64,000 bases of DNA, taken from NCBI GenBank assembly GCA_030068145.1, contig JAPJBO010000720.1, forward strand, positions 1 to 64,000, read 5' to 3'. The position numbers were made by a program, and so were the translations under genes. The notes beneath the pieces were generated by a model, which made no database searches, was not told where the DNA came from, and worked only from the letters and a program-made list of their open reading frames with translations. The stretch is from Diplonema papillatum. Taxonomy: Eukaryota; Euglenozoa; Diplonemea; Diplonemida; Diplonemidae. Below, piece after piece: positions 33,834-43,732 of this stretch (position 1 is the stretch's first letter; the number at the start of each line of letters is the position of its first letter).

Positions 33834-33856
33834 ACAGGAACACGCAAGACAGAGAC

Positions 33857-33960
33857 TATAAAACCCCCGATCCATATAAGTGAAGTTGCACTTTAAACCT
33901 GGACCAGAGAGTTTATGATCCCAAGATCTCAAACGAACTTTAACTCTAAAAAAACAGGAA
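33857..33960 (+). promoter_or_regulatory. TATA-like box and family C leader of the intact kelch gene
   Basis: TATAAAACCCCCGATC (33857), then GATCTCAAACGAACTTTAAC (about 33925) and CGTCGAGAAGAAGATAAC up to the ATG at 33994. The spacing to the ATG (137 nt) is nearly the same as in copy 2, supporting a real promoter/leader. Confidence 0.65.
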
Positions 33961-33993
33961 AGCGTCGAGAAGAAGATAACAAAAACGAAGCAA

Positions 33994-35013
33994 ATGAAGG
34001 GAACATGGAAACAGATCGCGACAGCGCCGCTGCTGCGCTCGTCGCACAGCGTCGCGGTCGTCAAAGGGACGATCTTCATCTTCGGCGGCGAGATCAAGCC
34101 GCGGGTGCCGGTCGACGACAAGGTGTACGCGGTCGAGCTGAGCGGGGGGAAGCACACCGCGCTCGAGGCCAAGGGCAGCAGCCCCTGCGCACGCGTCGGC
34201 CACGCCTCCGGGACCATCGGGTCCACCTTCTACGTGTTCGGCGGCAGGGGAGGCCCGGCGCTGGACCCTCTGGAGGAAAACGGTCGAGTCTGGGCCTTCG
34301 ACACCGCCGCGGAGACCTGGGCCTGCCTGGACCCGGCCGAAGGGTCGCCGGTGCCGCCGTCGAGGAGCTACCACGCCGCGCTGGGGGCCGTGATGGGGGC
34401 CGGCGAGGGGGAGTCGGTCGGGGTGTTTTTCATCCACGCCGGCTGCGTCGTCAACGACGGCCGCTCAGGCGATTTGTGGGGGTTCGACGTGAAGACGAGG
34501 AGGTGGACCCAATACCCGACAGCCCCGGGCATCGGCCGCGGGGGAACCACCTTCTGCATGTCGGGGTCGACTCTGTACCGATTCGGCGGGTTTGACGGGA
34601 CTTCTGAGGTCGGCGGGGGGATCGACGCTTTGAAGCTCAGCGTCGAGGGCGGCGCCGTGAAGGCGGAAGGCGATTGGCAAACGATCCCGCAGGCCGCGGG
34701 CTCCCCGTACCCGGGGCCCAGGAGCGTCTGCTCGATGCAGACCGTCAAGGTGGGGGGCGCCGAGAAACTGGTGCTCGTCATGGGCGAGAGGGACCCCAGC
34801 CCGGACGGCCATCTGGGCGCCGGCAAGTTCTACAACGACGCGTGGGTTTTCGACCCGGCGACCGCCGCCTGGGCGGAGGTCGAGGTCCCGGCTAAGCCCG
34901 AGCAGCGTGGCTGGATCGCAGCGGGCACCACGGAGGAGTCCCAGCTGGTGCTGTGGGGCGGGCTGGGCGAGAAGAACGAGCGACTCGGCGACTGCTGGGT
35001 GCTGGCTCTATGA
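33994..35013 (+). CDS. Kelch-repeat beta-propeller protein
   Basis: Single-exon 339-residue protein made almost entirely of kelch blades. Each blade shows the hydrophobic strand plus double glycine and the later Tyr/Trp: IFIFGGEI; TFYVFGGRGG with WAFDTAAETW; FFIHAGCVV with LWGFDVKTRRW; LYRFGGFDG; VLVMGERD with AWVFDPATAAW; LVLWGGLGE. About six blades and this length suit a complete cytosolic propeller of the type found in plant, fungal and algal kelch proteins (including nitrile-specifier-like ones). No F-box, BTB or catalytic domain and no signal peptide. The start at 33994 is fixed by the conserved leader shared with truncated copy 2 upstream. Partner or substrate cannot be predicted. Confidence 0.9.
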   Translation: MKGTWKQIATAPLLRSSHSVAVVKGTIFIFGGEIKPRVPVDDKVYAVELSGGKHTALEAKGSSPCARVGHASGTIGSTFYVFGGRGGPALDPLEENGRVWAFDTAAETWACLDPAEGSPVPPSRSYHAALGAVMGAGEGESVGVFFIHAGCVVNDGRSGDLWGFDVKTRRWTQYPTAPGIGRGGTTFCMSGSTLYRFGGFDGTSEVGGGIDALKLSVEGGAVKAEGDWQTIPQAAGSPYPGPRSVCSMQTVKVGGAEKLVLVMGERDPSPDGHLGAGKFYNDAWVFDPATAAWAEVEVPAKPEQRGWIAAGTTEESQLVLWGGLGEKNERLGDCWVLAL

Positions 35014-36469
35014 GGCGAAGCGCCACATGTATCTCCCTTCTCCTCCGACGAAACGACGGAACAGAGGAGGCGAATGCGGCCTCAAGGAAGCGTGCAACGA
35101 GCATCCTTTACCTTGCGTTCGGCGCCCGTCTTCTCCTCTTCTCGCTTCTGGTGATTGGCGCAAAGGCACAGTTCCTTTCCCCCGAAATCCCCACATGGTG
35201 CCGGATGGGAACTCGTGTCGGTGAAATATTCAAGAACCCCCCATTAGTTAGGAACACTGCACTGTTGGTCCTAACATTTACTTGGTAGTGTGCGTTCATG
35301 CAAAAAAAAACTCACCAAAGCAGGTGAGCTCCGCAAGTGTGCGAGCAAGAGAAAGCGCCACACTAGTTTTTCGAGACTGGAGGTCCTATGAACATGCAAT
35401 GTGAATAGCCTCTATTCGAGCCAACCCGGCTTTTCTTCATGAAAAAAGTGTATTGTTTTTGGAAAGAGCCGGGCAAGCTTTTTTTTTTCCTCGCAGAAGG
35501 TATGCGGGTGGCAGAGTGACCGGGCGCCGGCCTCCAGGCCGGTGAGTCCGGGTTCGAACCCATGACATTTTTCCGGTCGACGATTGTTTTCGAGATTTGT
35601 TGCCTTTCGGGGTCAAATGTGCCCGAAAATTGCGTTTTTGGCGGAGTTTCTCAGTATCTATTTTTGGTACCAGCGCAGCCTGAGCGCTTAGCAACGCCCG
35701 AACTAAGCATCACTCGAACTTAGCTTCACCAGCATTGTAGCTTCGCCCGAACTTTACTGTTCCCCGAACTTTAACTGCTGCCTCCAGTCTCGCCACGCGC
35801 CGGCCTTAGCCGAGCGCACGTACTTTTAACGCGCGAACCGGAAGTGTTCCTCCGCTCTCATCTCGGATCTCGAACCTCCACTCACTTTCTTCACGAACGG
35901 CCCGAAAAGAAGACTTTTCGCATGCTTCGTCGTAGTAAACGAACAGAACAGCGCACTTCTTTTGCAGGAAAAAGATTCATCAGGACCTAACGTTCTTTAC
36001 ATGCATTCTCCCCACTCACTCTCGCGATGTTCTGCCGTTCTTCTTTTGACCCCGGATCGCGAAGAAGAGGACTTGCTTTGAAACTGAAGGGCGCCCGCAG
36101 GAGCTTCCGTTTCCGGTATGTGAAATCTCTCTGACGAGAACAGCGACAAGAACAAAAGGGAGAAGCCGTTCTTCTAATCTTGCAACAGAACGTGTGCTCA
36201 AGCAAGGCGGTACCGTTGCTAAACTCTCGGTTAACGATCGGCGAAGCTACGCTGAATTGGACACGCAGCTGGAGGGGAGTTGTTGTGTGCTTCTGCGGTC
36301 TTTGTGGGCTTCGTGCTGGACCGACAGGTCCACGTCCTTCGGTATAGTTCGTCCAGGACTTCTCTCGCTTCGTTGACGAAGTTCGAAATCCAAGAAGCGG
36401 CTTCGGCAAACCTTTTTCGCCAGTTTTTCCGAGGATGAGCAGAAGAAATATTGCTGCAAGAAGAGAGCC
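35014..36469. other. Non-coding spacer with a tRNA-like remnant
   Basis: Repeated CGAACTTA/CGAACTTT words occur at 35700-35775. No gene supported. Confidence 0.45.
35502..35568 (+). tRNA. tRNA-like sequence, probably a pseudogene or SINE head
   Basis: A-box-like TGGCAGAGTGACCGGG is followed by a perfect GC hairpin (CCGGCC TCCA GGCCGG) and a canonical B box GGGTTCGAACCC at tRNA spacing. The 5' and 3' ends do not form an acceptor stem, and the anticodon hairpin cannot make a 5-bp stem with a 7-nt loop. It therefore looks like a pol III promoter remnant rather than a working tRNA. Confidence 0.4.
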
Positions 36470-36690
36470 CGCGACGCGTCAAGACGGTGCTCCCCCGCGA
36501 AACGGGCTCGCCCGCCAGCCAGATCGGCCCCGGTTGTGTCAACACCGACGCCGTCACTCTCGGTGACGGGGCAGCGGCCCGCACCGCGCCTCGACGCAAC
36601 GACCTACGCCCGCCTTAGAAGTACGGGGTTGTAGTGAGGCGACCGGGAACTCCTCGGAGAGATGGTCCCTGCACTCCAACTCGTCTCTCT
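36470..36690 (+). repeat. Dispersed repeat family N, copy N2
   Basis: Similar over about 200 bp to 29510-29713. Ends GAGATGGTCCCTGCACTCCA, ACTCGTCTCTCTTT. It lies just upstream of copy 1 of the triplicated gene. Confidence 0.75.
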
Positions 36691-36851
36691 TTCCTATTGC
36701 TTTGGCTCGTTTTCATTACAAACGTGCACCGCAGGTTCTTCGGTGCGATGGACCTTTCTTCGGAGGGGCTCACGCACTCAACTTCGACTTATACGCAGGT
36801 TCTTCGGACATTTTTACAAAGCCACCGCCTCCACAAAAAGCAAGCGATAAA

Positions 36852-37562
36852 ATGACTGTCGGATCCCAGCTGCAAACGAAGGGGTGCATGAAGGCGAACA
36901 ACAACAACCAGCACCCTCAGGGTGTCGGACACACGAGCTCGCGATCTGCGAACACGATCGGCAACAAGGTGCTCCCCGAGGCAAACCCGCCCCCGACGGG
37001 AACCAAGGGACACCACAAGGAAGAAATGAAGCACGACCAGCCGTCCGCGTCTGAGGAAGCAGCGAAGGCGGCAGCAAAGCAGCAGGAGGAAGCACCCGAG
37101 CAGACGAAGAGCGAAGCGAAGAAGGAGAGAGAGACAAAGGACAGACACGAGTCGCGCCAAGGGTTCGCTGACCATGGACACCAGACGAAGCACCAGATGG
37201 TGCAGGAAGAGCTGCTGACAGAGGCTGCAAGCCCCACCGACATCCTGGATGAGCTGCACAAAAAGGACGTGCGCGACATGGCAAAGAAGGAAGCCGGGAA
37301 CGACAACGAGAACAAGACAGCGTACGCAGAGTACGAGCAGCAGGTACAGGAGAAGGAGCAGCAGGTGGCGGACTTGAGCGACAAGAAGCAAGAGAGACAA
37401 GTCGAAGCGCCTGACCTGAAAGAGCTGAAGCGTGACGACGGCAACGATGACGAGGCGTACATGAAGGTGCAGCAGCAGCGCAACGACTTCAACAACGACT
37501 GTCTCAACCAGAGCAAGAACTCGGGCGAGGCACCTGCCAGCGCCGAGAAAGTGACGTCTTGA
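36852..37562 (+). CDS. Unrecognised hydrophilic protein, triplicated family, copy 1
   Basis: 236 residues, single exon, very rich in Lys, Glu, Gln, Asp, Asn and Ala, with no hydrophobic core, signal peptide or membrane segment. Landmarks: MTVGSQLQTKGCMKANNNN at the N-terminus, PPPTGTKGHHKEEMKHDQPS, RQGFADHGHQTKHQMVQEEL, TDILDELHKKDVRDMAKKEA and a C-terminus SGEAPASAEKVTS. The middle is predicted by eye to be helical or coiled. I recognise no family; stress-type disordered proteins have similar composition but no signature motif is present. The start is fixed by conservation among the three copies (nothing upstream is shared by all). Long antisense frames through this gene are shadows. Copies 1 and 3 share about 120 bp of 3' flank. 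Confidence 0.85.
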   Translation: MTVGSQLQTKGCMKANNNNQHPQGVGHTSSRSANTIGNKVLPEANPPPTGTKGHHKEEMKHDQPSASEEAAKAAAKQQEEAPEQTKSEAKKERETKDRHESRQGFADHGHQTKHQMVQEELLTEAASPTDILDELHKKDVRDMAKKEAGNDNENKTAYAEYEQQVQEKEQQVADLSDKKQERQVEAPDLKELKRDDGNDDEAYMKVQQQRNDFNNDCLNQSKNSGEAPASAEKVTS

Positions 37563-37690
37563 AAATCTTACTGCTAGCGTGTCCGACAGTTGCGGAATAT
37601 TTGCTTCATAAACGATGTCGGAGCGCTACCCCTCGTCCCGAAACGGAATTTCGGCCCCATATTTTTGAAAAAGACTCCCTCTCTGTTGAC
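37563..37690 (+). repeat. 3' flank shared by triplicated-gene copies 1 and 3
   Basis: CTGCTAGCGTGTCCGACAG, AACGATGTCGGAGCGC, CCCGAAAC and TATTTTTGAAAA recur after copy 3 at 56149-56260 but not after copy 2. Confidence 0.8.
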
Positions 37691-37960
37691 CCGCGAAACA
37701 TTGCCGAGGTTCTGCTTTCCACCCTCCCACCCCGCCGGAAAAGCGACCACGAACCGTTTCTAACCCACCGGTTCCTTGCGGCTAAATCCACCGAATGCGT
37801 AAAAAATGCTTTGGTTGCCCTTTCGAAAAGATGGTGCCCTTCATTGCTTGCTATTCACTGCCCCGGGCTGAGGCGCGGCTACCTGTCGTTCGAAGAGGAT
37901 GAGGAAGGCTTTATCTCATGAACACCGTCGGTGGTGGAGGTCGAGTGTTCGCCTTTTGAA
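37691..37960. other. Spacer, start of the following repeat
   Basis: 37850-37960 already contains text from the 417-bp repeat (CTGCCCCGGGCTG, TACCTGTCGTTCGAAGAGGA) in a rearranged form. No gene. Confidence 0.5.
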
Positions 37961-38880
37961 AGCGGAGGAACCTTTAGTCGCTAAGCTAAGCCGGTCCACC
38001 CCCTCCTGATGGACCGTGAGAATGTTGGATTGGAATGCAAAGCTTGCCGCGCACTGCCCCGGGCTGTTGGTCGTGTTGAAGAGCCGCGCGGCTACCTGTC
38101 GTTCGAAGAGGATGAGGAAGGCTTTATCTTCTTCTATGAACTCCGTCGGAGATCCGGTGTTCGCCTTTTGAAAAGCCAAGGACACTCACCGAACCTGGTG
38201 AGATCTTGGTGTCGGTCGCCAATTGTTTTGAACCTGACTTGCCAAAGCAAGCAAGTAAAGTTTACACGAAAGAAGCCGTGCATGCCGCCAGTACGTAATA
38301 GCTTTAAAAGAACCCATTCGACGAAGGTCGCCCGGAGACTCTACAATCCCAGACTCTCAAGCGAACTATAACTCTGAATAGCGGAGGAACCTTTAGTCGC
38401 TAAGCTAAGCTAAGCCGGTCCACCCCCTCCTGATGGACCGTGAGAATGTTGGATTGGAATGCAAAGCTTGCCGCGCACTGCCCCGGGCTGTTGGTCGTGT
38501 TGAAGAGCCGCGCGGCAGAGGAGGATGAGGAAGGCTTTATCTTCTTCTATGAACTCCGTCGGAGATCCAGTGTTCGCCTTTTGAAAAGCCAAGGACACTC
38601 ACCGAACCTGGTGAGATCTTGGTGTCGGTCACCAATTGTTTCGAACCTGACTTGCCAAAGCAAGCAAGTAAAGTGTACACGAAAGAAGCCGTGCATGCCC
38701 CCCCAAACCCGCCAGTACGTATTAGCTTTAAAAGAACCCATTCGACGAAGACACATACAATCCCAGACTCTCAAGCGAAATACAACTCTGAATAGCGGAG
38801 GAAGCTTTAGTCGCTAAGCCAAGCCGGTCCACCCCCTCCTGATGGACCGTGATCATTGGATTAAAATGCAAAAAGACTGT
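37961..38880 (+). repeat. ~417-bp tandem repeat, 2.2 units, ending in family C words
   Basis: AGCGGAGGAACCTTTAGTCG starts units at 37961, 38380 and (as AGCGGAGGAAGC) 38794. Each unit includes CGGTCCACCCCCTCCTGATG then GACC (a small inverted repeat), GAGGATGAGGAAGGCTTTAT, CTCACCGAACCTGGTGAG and, at its end, CCAGACTCTCAAGCGAA plus ACTCTGAAT, a diverged family C leader. Confidence 0.9.
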
Positions 38881-39339
38881 GGCGATAATCGGCATCACCT
38901 CCCGATAGACCGGCTGTATTAGACAGCGACATGCGATGCGACGTAGTTCCACGGGATAGGTGGGGCATCAGCTGTATCAGTCCTGTCCTTCCCTTCCCGA
39001 CGTAAAAGGATGGAGTGAAAGAACTCCGAATAACAATGTGCGATGGGGTGATGCCCCGAAAGTGCTTCATCCAAATTTTCCCGAAGCACAGGCACTCAAG
39101 TTCGTCGAAGCCTAGCAAATTCGAGAGAATACAGAACGAGATATCAGGTAGCACACCCGACGGACGATGGTTCCCGCAAAACCTTCAGTGATGACCCCCT
39201 CCCCGCAGTGTCACGTAGGCTTTCAAGAAATGTGTTTGCTGCTGAGAGCACCTCTGGCCTAAGTAGACACTTCCTTCACCTCAGTACCCGCAGGATATTC
39301 TTTGTGCCGAGCCCACCACACCAAACTACCGAATCCAAA
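38881..39339. other. Spacer before triplicated-gene copy 2
   Basis: No gene. The last 30 nt (CACCACACCAAACTACCGAA) resemble the same position before copy 3. Confidence 0.5.
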
Positions 39340-40050
39340 ATGACTGTCGGATCCCAGCTGCAAACGAAGGGGTGCATGAAGGCGAACAACAACAACCAGC
39401 ACCCTCAGGGTGTCGGGCACACGAGCTCGCGATCTGCGAACACGATCGGCAACAAGGTGCTCCCCGAGGCAAACCCGCCCCCGACGGGAACCAAGGGACA
39501 CCACAAGGAAGAAATGAAGCACGACCAGCCGTCCGCGTCTGAGGAAGCAGCGAAGGCGGCAGCAAAGCAGCAGGAGGAAGCACCCGAGCAGACGAAGAGC
39601 GAAGCGAAGAAGGAGAGAGAGACAAAGGACAGACACGAGTCGCGCCAAGGGTTCGCTGACCATGGACACCAGACGAAGCACCAGATGGTGCAGGAAGAGC
39701 TGCTGACAGAGGCTGCATGCCCCACCGACATCCTGGATGAGCTGCACAAAAAGGACGTGCGCGAGATGGCAAAGAAGGAAGCCGGGAACGACAACGAGAA
39801 CAAGACAGCGTACGCAAAGTACGAGCAGCAGGTACAGGAGAAGGAGCAGCAGGTGGCGGACTTGAGCGACAAGAAGCAAGAAAGACAAGTCGAAGCGCCT
39901 GACCTGAAGGAGCTGAAGCGCGACGACGGCAACGATGACGAGGCGTACATGAAGGTGCAGCAGCAGCGCAACGACTTCAACAACGACTGTCTCAACCAGA
40001 GCAAGAACTCGGGCGAGGCACCTGCCAGCGCCGAGAAAGTGACGTCTTGA
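39340..40050 (+). CDS. Unrecognised hydrophilic protein, triplicated family, copy 2
   Basis: 236 residues, same landmarks as copy 1 at 36852. By my reading only about seven nucleotides differ from copy 1: three replacements (Ser to Cys before PTD, Asp to Glu in the DMAKKE motif, Glu to Lys in AEYEQQ) and about four silent changes. This implies a recent duplication or gene conversion. The 5' flank resembles that of copy 3 for about 30 nt; the 3' flank is unique. The frame is intact, so it is probably functional. Confidence 0.85.
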   Translation: MTVGSQLQTKGCMKANNNNQHPQGVGHTSSRSANTIGNKVLPEANPPPTGTKGHHKEEMKHDQPSASEEAAKAAAKQQEEAPEQTKSEAKKERETKDRHESRQGFADHGHQTKHQMVQEELLTEAACPTDILDELHKKDVREMAKKEAGNDNENKTAYAKYEQQVQEKEQQVADLSDKKQERQVEAPDLKELKRDDGNDDEAYMKVQQQRNDFNNDCLNQSKNSGEAPASAEKVTS

Positions 40051-40600
40051 GAGCGTTTGTTTGTAGACGCATATCGACGCCGTTGCAATCTCGCACACGC
40101 TTCAAAGCGAGTGCGTGGCATCTGAACGACGCGACAGTACCCTCAAGATCTTCTCGTTGGAACTTCTGGAGAAGGGAACCTCTGTGTGTGCAGTGAATTC
40201 CTGACTGTGCACGGATTTTTGCTACTGTCTGACCAAAAGGTGGTGAAGAGCTACGAAACAGCCGCCTGACAAACCAGGCTCACATCGCTGAATGTGTCCG
40301 TGACTTGATGGACTGTGGGACACGGAGGCAGATCGGACACGGCGTTGAGCTCATTCCGAGCATCTTCATGCATCCTTCCCTCACCTTCCCATCCCCATTA
40401 TGCCTGGCTTCGATACACAGATCGAAGCTCGGCTCCCTACCTTGTTTTTTGCCCGCAATTCTTCCGAGTTCCGAGAAGCTGTCCACGGTCATACCACAGA
40501 CCCGACGCCCTGCTGCGACCTTCCTAGCCGTGCAGCAGGGTACGCACGACGGCACTCGCAACGTTGTAAGGTTTACCACAAAAAAGTGGAACCCCTTTCC
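40051..40600. other. Non-coding, nothing recognised
   Basis: No supported gene on either strand. Confidence 0.45.
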
Positions 40601-40604
40601 CTTT

Positions 40605-40660
40605 CGCTTGGCATGACTGCTTCGCTTGGCATGGCTGCTTCGCTTGGCATGGCTGCTCAC
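40605..40660 (+). repeat. 18-bp direct repeat
   Basis: GCTTCGCTTGGCATGGCT-type units, 18 bp, about 2.7 copies. Confidence 0.8.
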
Positions 40661-40764
40661 GGGGAAACCTCGCTTGATTATCGAACACTTCGCAAGTTAC
40701 GTGATCGAAGAAAGGTCTCGCCTGAATTGGAGAACCAACCAGACGAAGCCACCGCGAGGAGGAA

Positions 40765-41200
40765 CCCAAGAGACTTGGGAGACACTTCTCGATGCAGTCC
40801 CAGGTAGTAGGAGCGTACTGCCCAAGAGGCTTGGGTGACACTTCTCGATGCAGTCCCAGGCAGTAGGAGCATACTGCCCAAGAGACTTGGGTGACACTTC
40901 TCGATGCAGTTCCAGGCAGTAGGAGCATACCATGCAGGGTCAAAACCTTCTGTCTTTTTGAAAATGGCAAAAAAAAATTTCCGGAAAAAAAATGGGTTTT
41001 TTGAATTTTAAAAGTTTGGAACAAACTCTGCAGTAATTTTTGAGGAAGTTGAGCAAATTTTTTTTTTTCCAAAAAAAATTTTAGGGCTCCATCGGCCCCG
41101 CGGGAGCGTCTTAAAAAGACACAAGGTTTTGACCCTGCATGATACTGCCCAAGAGACTTGGGTGACACTTCTCGATGCGAATCCAAGCAATGAGTGCCCG
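40765..41200 (+). repeat. 56-bp tandem repeat interrupted by an insertion
   Basis: Units with CCCAAGAGACTTGGGTGACA, CTTCTCGATGCAGTCCCAGG and CAGTAGGAGCATACTG repeat every 56 bp (CTTCTCGATG at 40785, 40841, 40897). The array is split at 40930/41142 by the MITE-like element and resumes after it. Confidence 0.9.
40931..41141. mobile_element. 211-bp MITE-like element with TIRs and ATAC target duplication
   Basis: Ends: CATGCAGGGTCAAAACCTT at the left, and its exact reverse complement AAGGTTTTGACCCTGCATG at the right, with pairing continuing to about 30 bp (TGTCTTTTT). Interior is A/T-rich with no frame. Flanked by ATAC at 40927-40930 and 41142-41145. The neighbouring 56-bp units show the empty site GAGCATACTGCCC with a single ATAC, so insertion with a 4-bp duplication is directly readable. 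No transposase is present here. Confidence 0.92.
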
Positions 41201-41429
41201 GCCGCGCCCAGAGGACTCGGGGCATTTCTCATGACAGTTCCAGGGAATAGGAGATCCCGCTGGTCAGGAGAGGAAGCGATCGTTTCGTTCTTCTGAAAGA
41301 AGGAGCCCCTTTGCCAAAAAAAAAAAGGCAGGGCCCCCTCCCAACTTTCTGGGGATTTCTCCCCGGCTCAGGGTTGGCAACGGGTAGGTACGCGGTCGTC
41401 CAAGCCACCAAGTCCCATTCCTAACCACA
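41201..41429. other. Spacer between tandem arrays
   Basis: Nothing recognised. Confidence 0.5.
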
Positions 41430-41965
41430 GGTTGGTCACTCGCAGATACGCGGGGAGCTGTCCGAGCAGCTAAATCGTAGCGTTGAACCGAATACCAGCC
41501 CTAAAGACAGGTTGGTCACGTGTAGATCCGCGGCAGGCCGAGCAACAAAGTCCCATCCTTAGCTAAGCGGGAAGACAACCGGCCCACAGATTGGTCACGG
41601 GCAGATACGCGAGGAGCGAGCAACAAACTCGTAGCGTTGAACCGAATCCCAGCCCTAAAGCAGGAAGACCGGTTGGTCACGTGTAGATCCGCGGCAGGCC
41701 GAGCAACAAAGTCCCATTCCTAACCACAGATTGGTCTACGCGGGAGCAACAAACTCGTAGCGTTGAACCGAATCCCAGCCCTAAAGCAGGAAGACCGGTT
41801 GGTCACGTGTAGATCCGCGGCAGGCCGAGCAACAAAGTCCCATTCCTAACCACAGATTGGTCTACGCGGGAGCAACAAACTCGTAGCGTTGAACCGAATC
41901 CCAGCCCTAAAGCAGGAAGACAGATTGGTCACGGCTAGATACGCGGCAGGCCGTCCGAGCAACAG
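41430..41965 (+). repeat. ~126-bp tandem repeat with nested half-units
   Basis: GGTTGGTCACGTGTAGATCC begins units at 41671 and 41797 (126 bp), with diverged units before and after. Shared words: GCGGCAGGCCGAGCAACAAA, CTCGTAGCGTTGAACCGAAT, CCCAGCCCTAAAGCAGGAAG. Half-units with GATACGCGGGAGC alternate. Confidence 0.9.
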
Positions 41966-42036
41966 AGTCATAGCACACAGGACAGCGGACCGGTACGGAT
42001 TATAGGGCAACTCCTGCTCAACTTACCCCCGGAATT

Positions 42037-42060
42037 TCAAGCGAACTTCAACTCTAAAAC
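42037..42060 (+). promoter_or_regulatory. Family C leader word before the RS/RG-rich gene
   Basis: CAAGCGAACTTCAACTCTAA, one mismatch from the kelch leader word, about 150 nt upstream of the ATG at 42211. Confidence 0.5.
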
Positions 42061-42210
42061 GCAGGAGGGGACAGCACCGGCCCGAAGGTTGGTCACGAGT
42101 GGGGGTCGGGATCGGCGGAGGCGGGAGCAGACCCCCCTCCTCCGACCCGTCTGACGCGCCGGGGCTCGAGCGCGTAATCCCGGGGCCTCCCCCCCCCCGA
42201 CAAAGGCACG

Positions 42211-43732
42211 ATGCCGCTGGTCTTCCAAAAGGGACTTCTGGGTGGGGCGAACCAGCCGCTGATCGAGAAGAAGGTCGTCGCCCTGCCGCCGTCGAGCTAC
42301 GGCCCGGCGCTCGAAGCCCTGCAGCAGCAGGATGATGCTCCGAAAGGGAACCCGAGGAGGAAGAAGCACCGCGCCGGCCGGAAGAATCGCAAGTCGTCGG
42401 GCCGAAAAGATGGCAACCCGCAGCAGCAAGGCGGCGGAGGGGAAGACGCGGCGATGAGGGACCGAGGGTCTGGTTCACGGGGCAAGAAGGGCGTCCCGTC
42501 GAGCAGCACCTCAGGGCTGAAGATCCGAAAGGTTTCCGGCAAGCTCGTCTTCGAACGAAGGGAGGTGTGCACTCAGGATTTCGGGGATCGAGCCCTCGCA
42601 AAAACGAACTCGCCCGCCTGTTAGAAAGTCCCCTCGACTCCCTCCCATATGCGCCCACTGGGCACGAGCATGGAGAGCTAGGCGGTGTTCGCCGAGTACA
42701 GCCAGTGTAGAAGACGACAGATTTCTTGACTACGTAGGTAGAGGCCGATACAAGATGGCCCGCAATAAATCGGCGAGCCGCGGGTAGCACCCGAGAGCGC
42801 CGCTCACAGCACGTTCAATACGAGCCCGGACCTAAACTCGTACTGCCACCCCGCATGTGTCCCCAGCCTATTCTTTTCTTGAATAAGCTTCTGCTTAGAC
42901 TGCCAGTTACGAAACCTCAAACTATAGTCTGGTACTCATCAGCATGCCGATATCTCCACTATATATATCGCATGTGCTGTAGCCCACACGAAACGCAGTT
43001 CAACAAAAAAGACCCACTTTTGTAGTTGTATTGGATTCTCTCTAGCCTCGAGGACAAGGCAGTCCCTCGAGTATTTCTGAAAGTTACGGAACTACTGGTA
43101 CTTTGAGACAAGGCAGTCCCTCGAGTATTTCTGAAAGTTACGCAGCTACTGGTACTTTGAGAACGTCATCCCTCGGCAGCAAGCACCCCCCCCACTGCAC
43201 ACAGGAACCGTCCGAGAACATCTCCGCCGAAGCGCGGATAGAGAAGGTCATCCAGCGGAGGAGGGAGCGGAGGGACGACGGCGGGCGGCGGGCGTCGCCG
43301 GCCGACGACCGCGACCGGCGCTCCGGCCCCGTCGGGCGGGGGCGGGAGCGGGACTACGACAGGCCGCGCCGGCCGGCAGAGAGCTCGTTCGACCGCCCGC
43401 GGGGCAGGGACGGCCGGGATAGGGACAGGGATAGGGACAGGGACGGCAGGGGCTCGTGGTTCAACAACCCGTACAGAGGCAGGGGCGAGGCCGCGGCGGC
43501 GCCGCCGAGGCGCGAGGGCGGCGCGGTCTTCCGGAAGCGCGAGTCGCCGGTGCGGTCGACCTTCAGCAAGCCGAGCGGCAGCGGCATCCGGTACAAGGAC
43601 GACACCCAGATCAGCTCCTCGTCCAGCAGCTCGTACGGCTCGGAATCAGGCACCGGGAGCTCTCGGTCGTCGTCCACGTCGTCTTCGTACTCCGGAAGCG
43701 ACTCGCGGGGCGACATCCGCGACGTCGACTAA
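42211..43732 (+). CDS. RS/RG-rich disordered nuclear-type protein, two exons
   Basis: Exons 42211-42564 and 43205-43732 (GAG/GTGTGC donor, CACACAG acceptor, phase 0, 640-nt intron) give 293 residues. Exon 1: MPLVFQKGLLGG, basic clusters (RRKKHRAGRKNRKS) and GLKIRKVSGKLVFERRE. Exon 2 begins EPSENISAEARIEKVIQRRR, then Asp/Arg repeats (RDRDRDRDRDGRG), RG motifs, and a long Ser tract ending near SGSDSRGDIRDVD. The composition matches SR-like or RGG-type RNA-binding/splicing accessory proteins, but no RRM or zinc finger is visible, so function is inferred from composition only. If the intron is not removed, exon 1 would stop at 42624. The intron contains repeat A2. A family C word lies upstream. 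Confidence 0.65.
42871..43135 (+). repeat. Dispersed repeat family A, copy A2, with a 55-bp direct repeat at its end
   Basis: Shares TGTGCTGTAGCCCACACGAA, AACAAAAAAGACCCACTTTG-like text, a pyrimidine tract ending CTCTAG then CCTCGAGG, and ACAAGGCAGTCCCTCGAGTA. The last word plus TTTCTGAAAGTTACG is itself repeated in tandem (about 43048-43160). Its GT side is degenerate: the 5' part reads TCTGGTACTCATCAGCATGC instead. Lies inside the RS/RG-gene intron. Confidence 0.85.

Noticed and set aside
36789-40121. Long minus-strand frames over the triplicated gene
   Set aside because: Shadows of a gene that lacks TTA, CTA and TCA codons; the sense frame has conserved ends in all three copies while the antisense ends differ.
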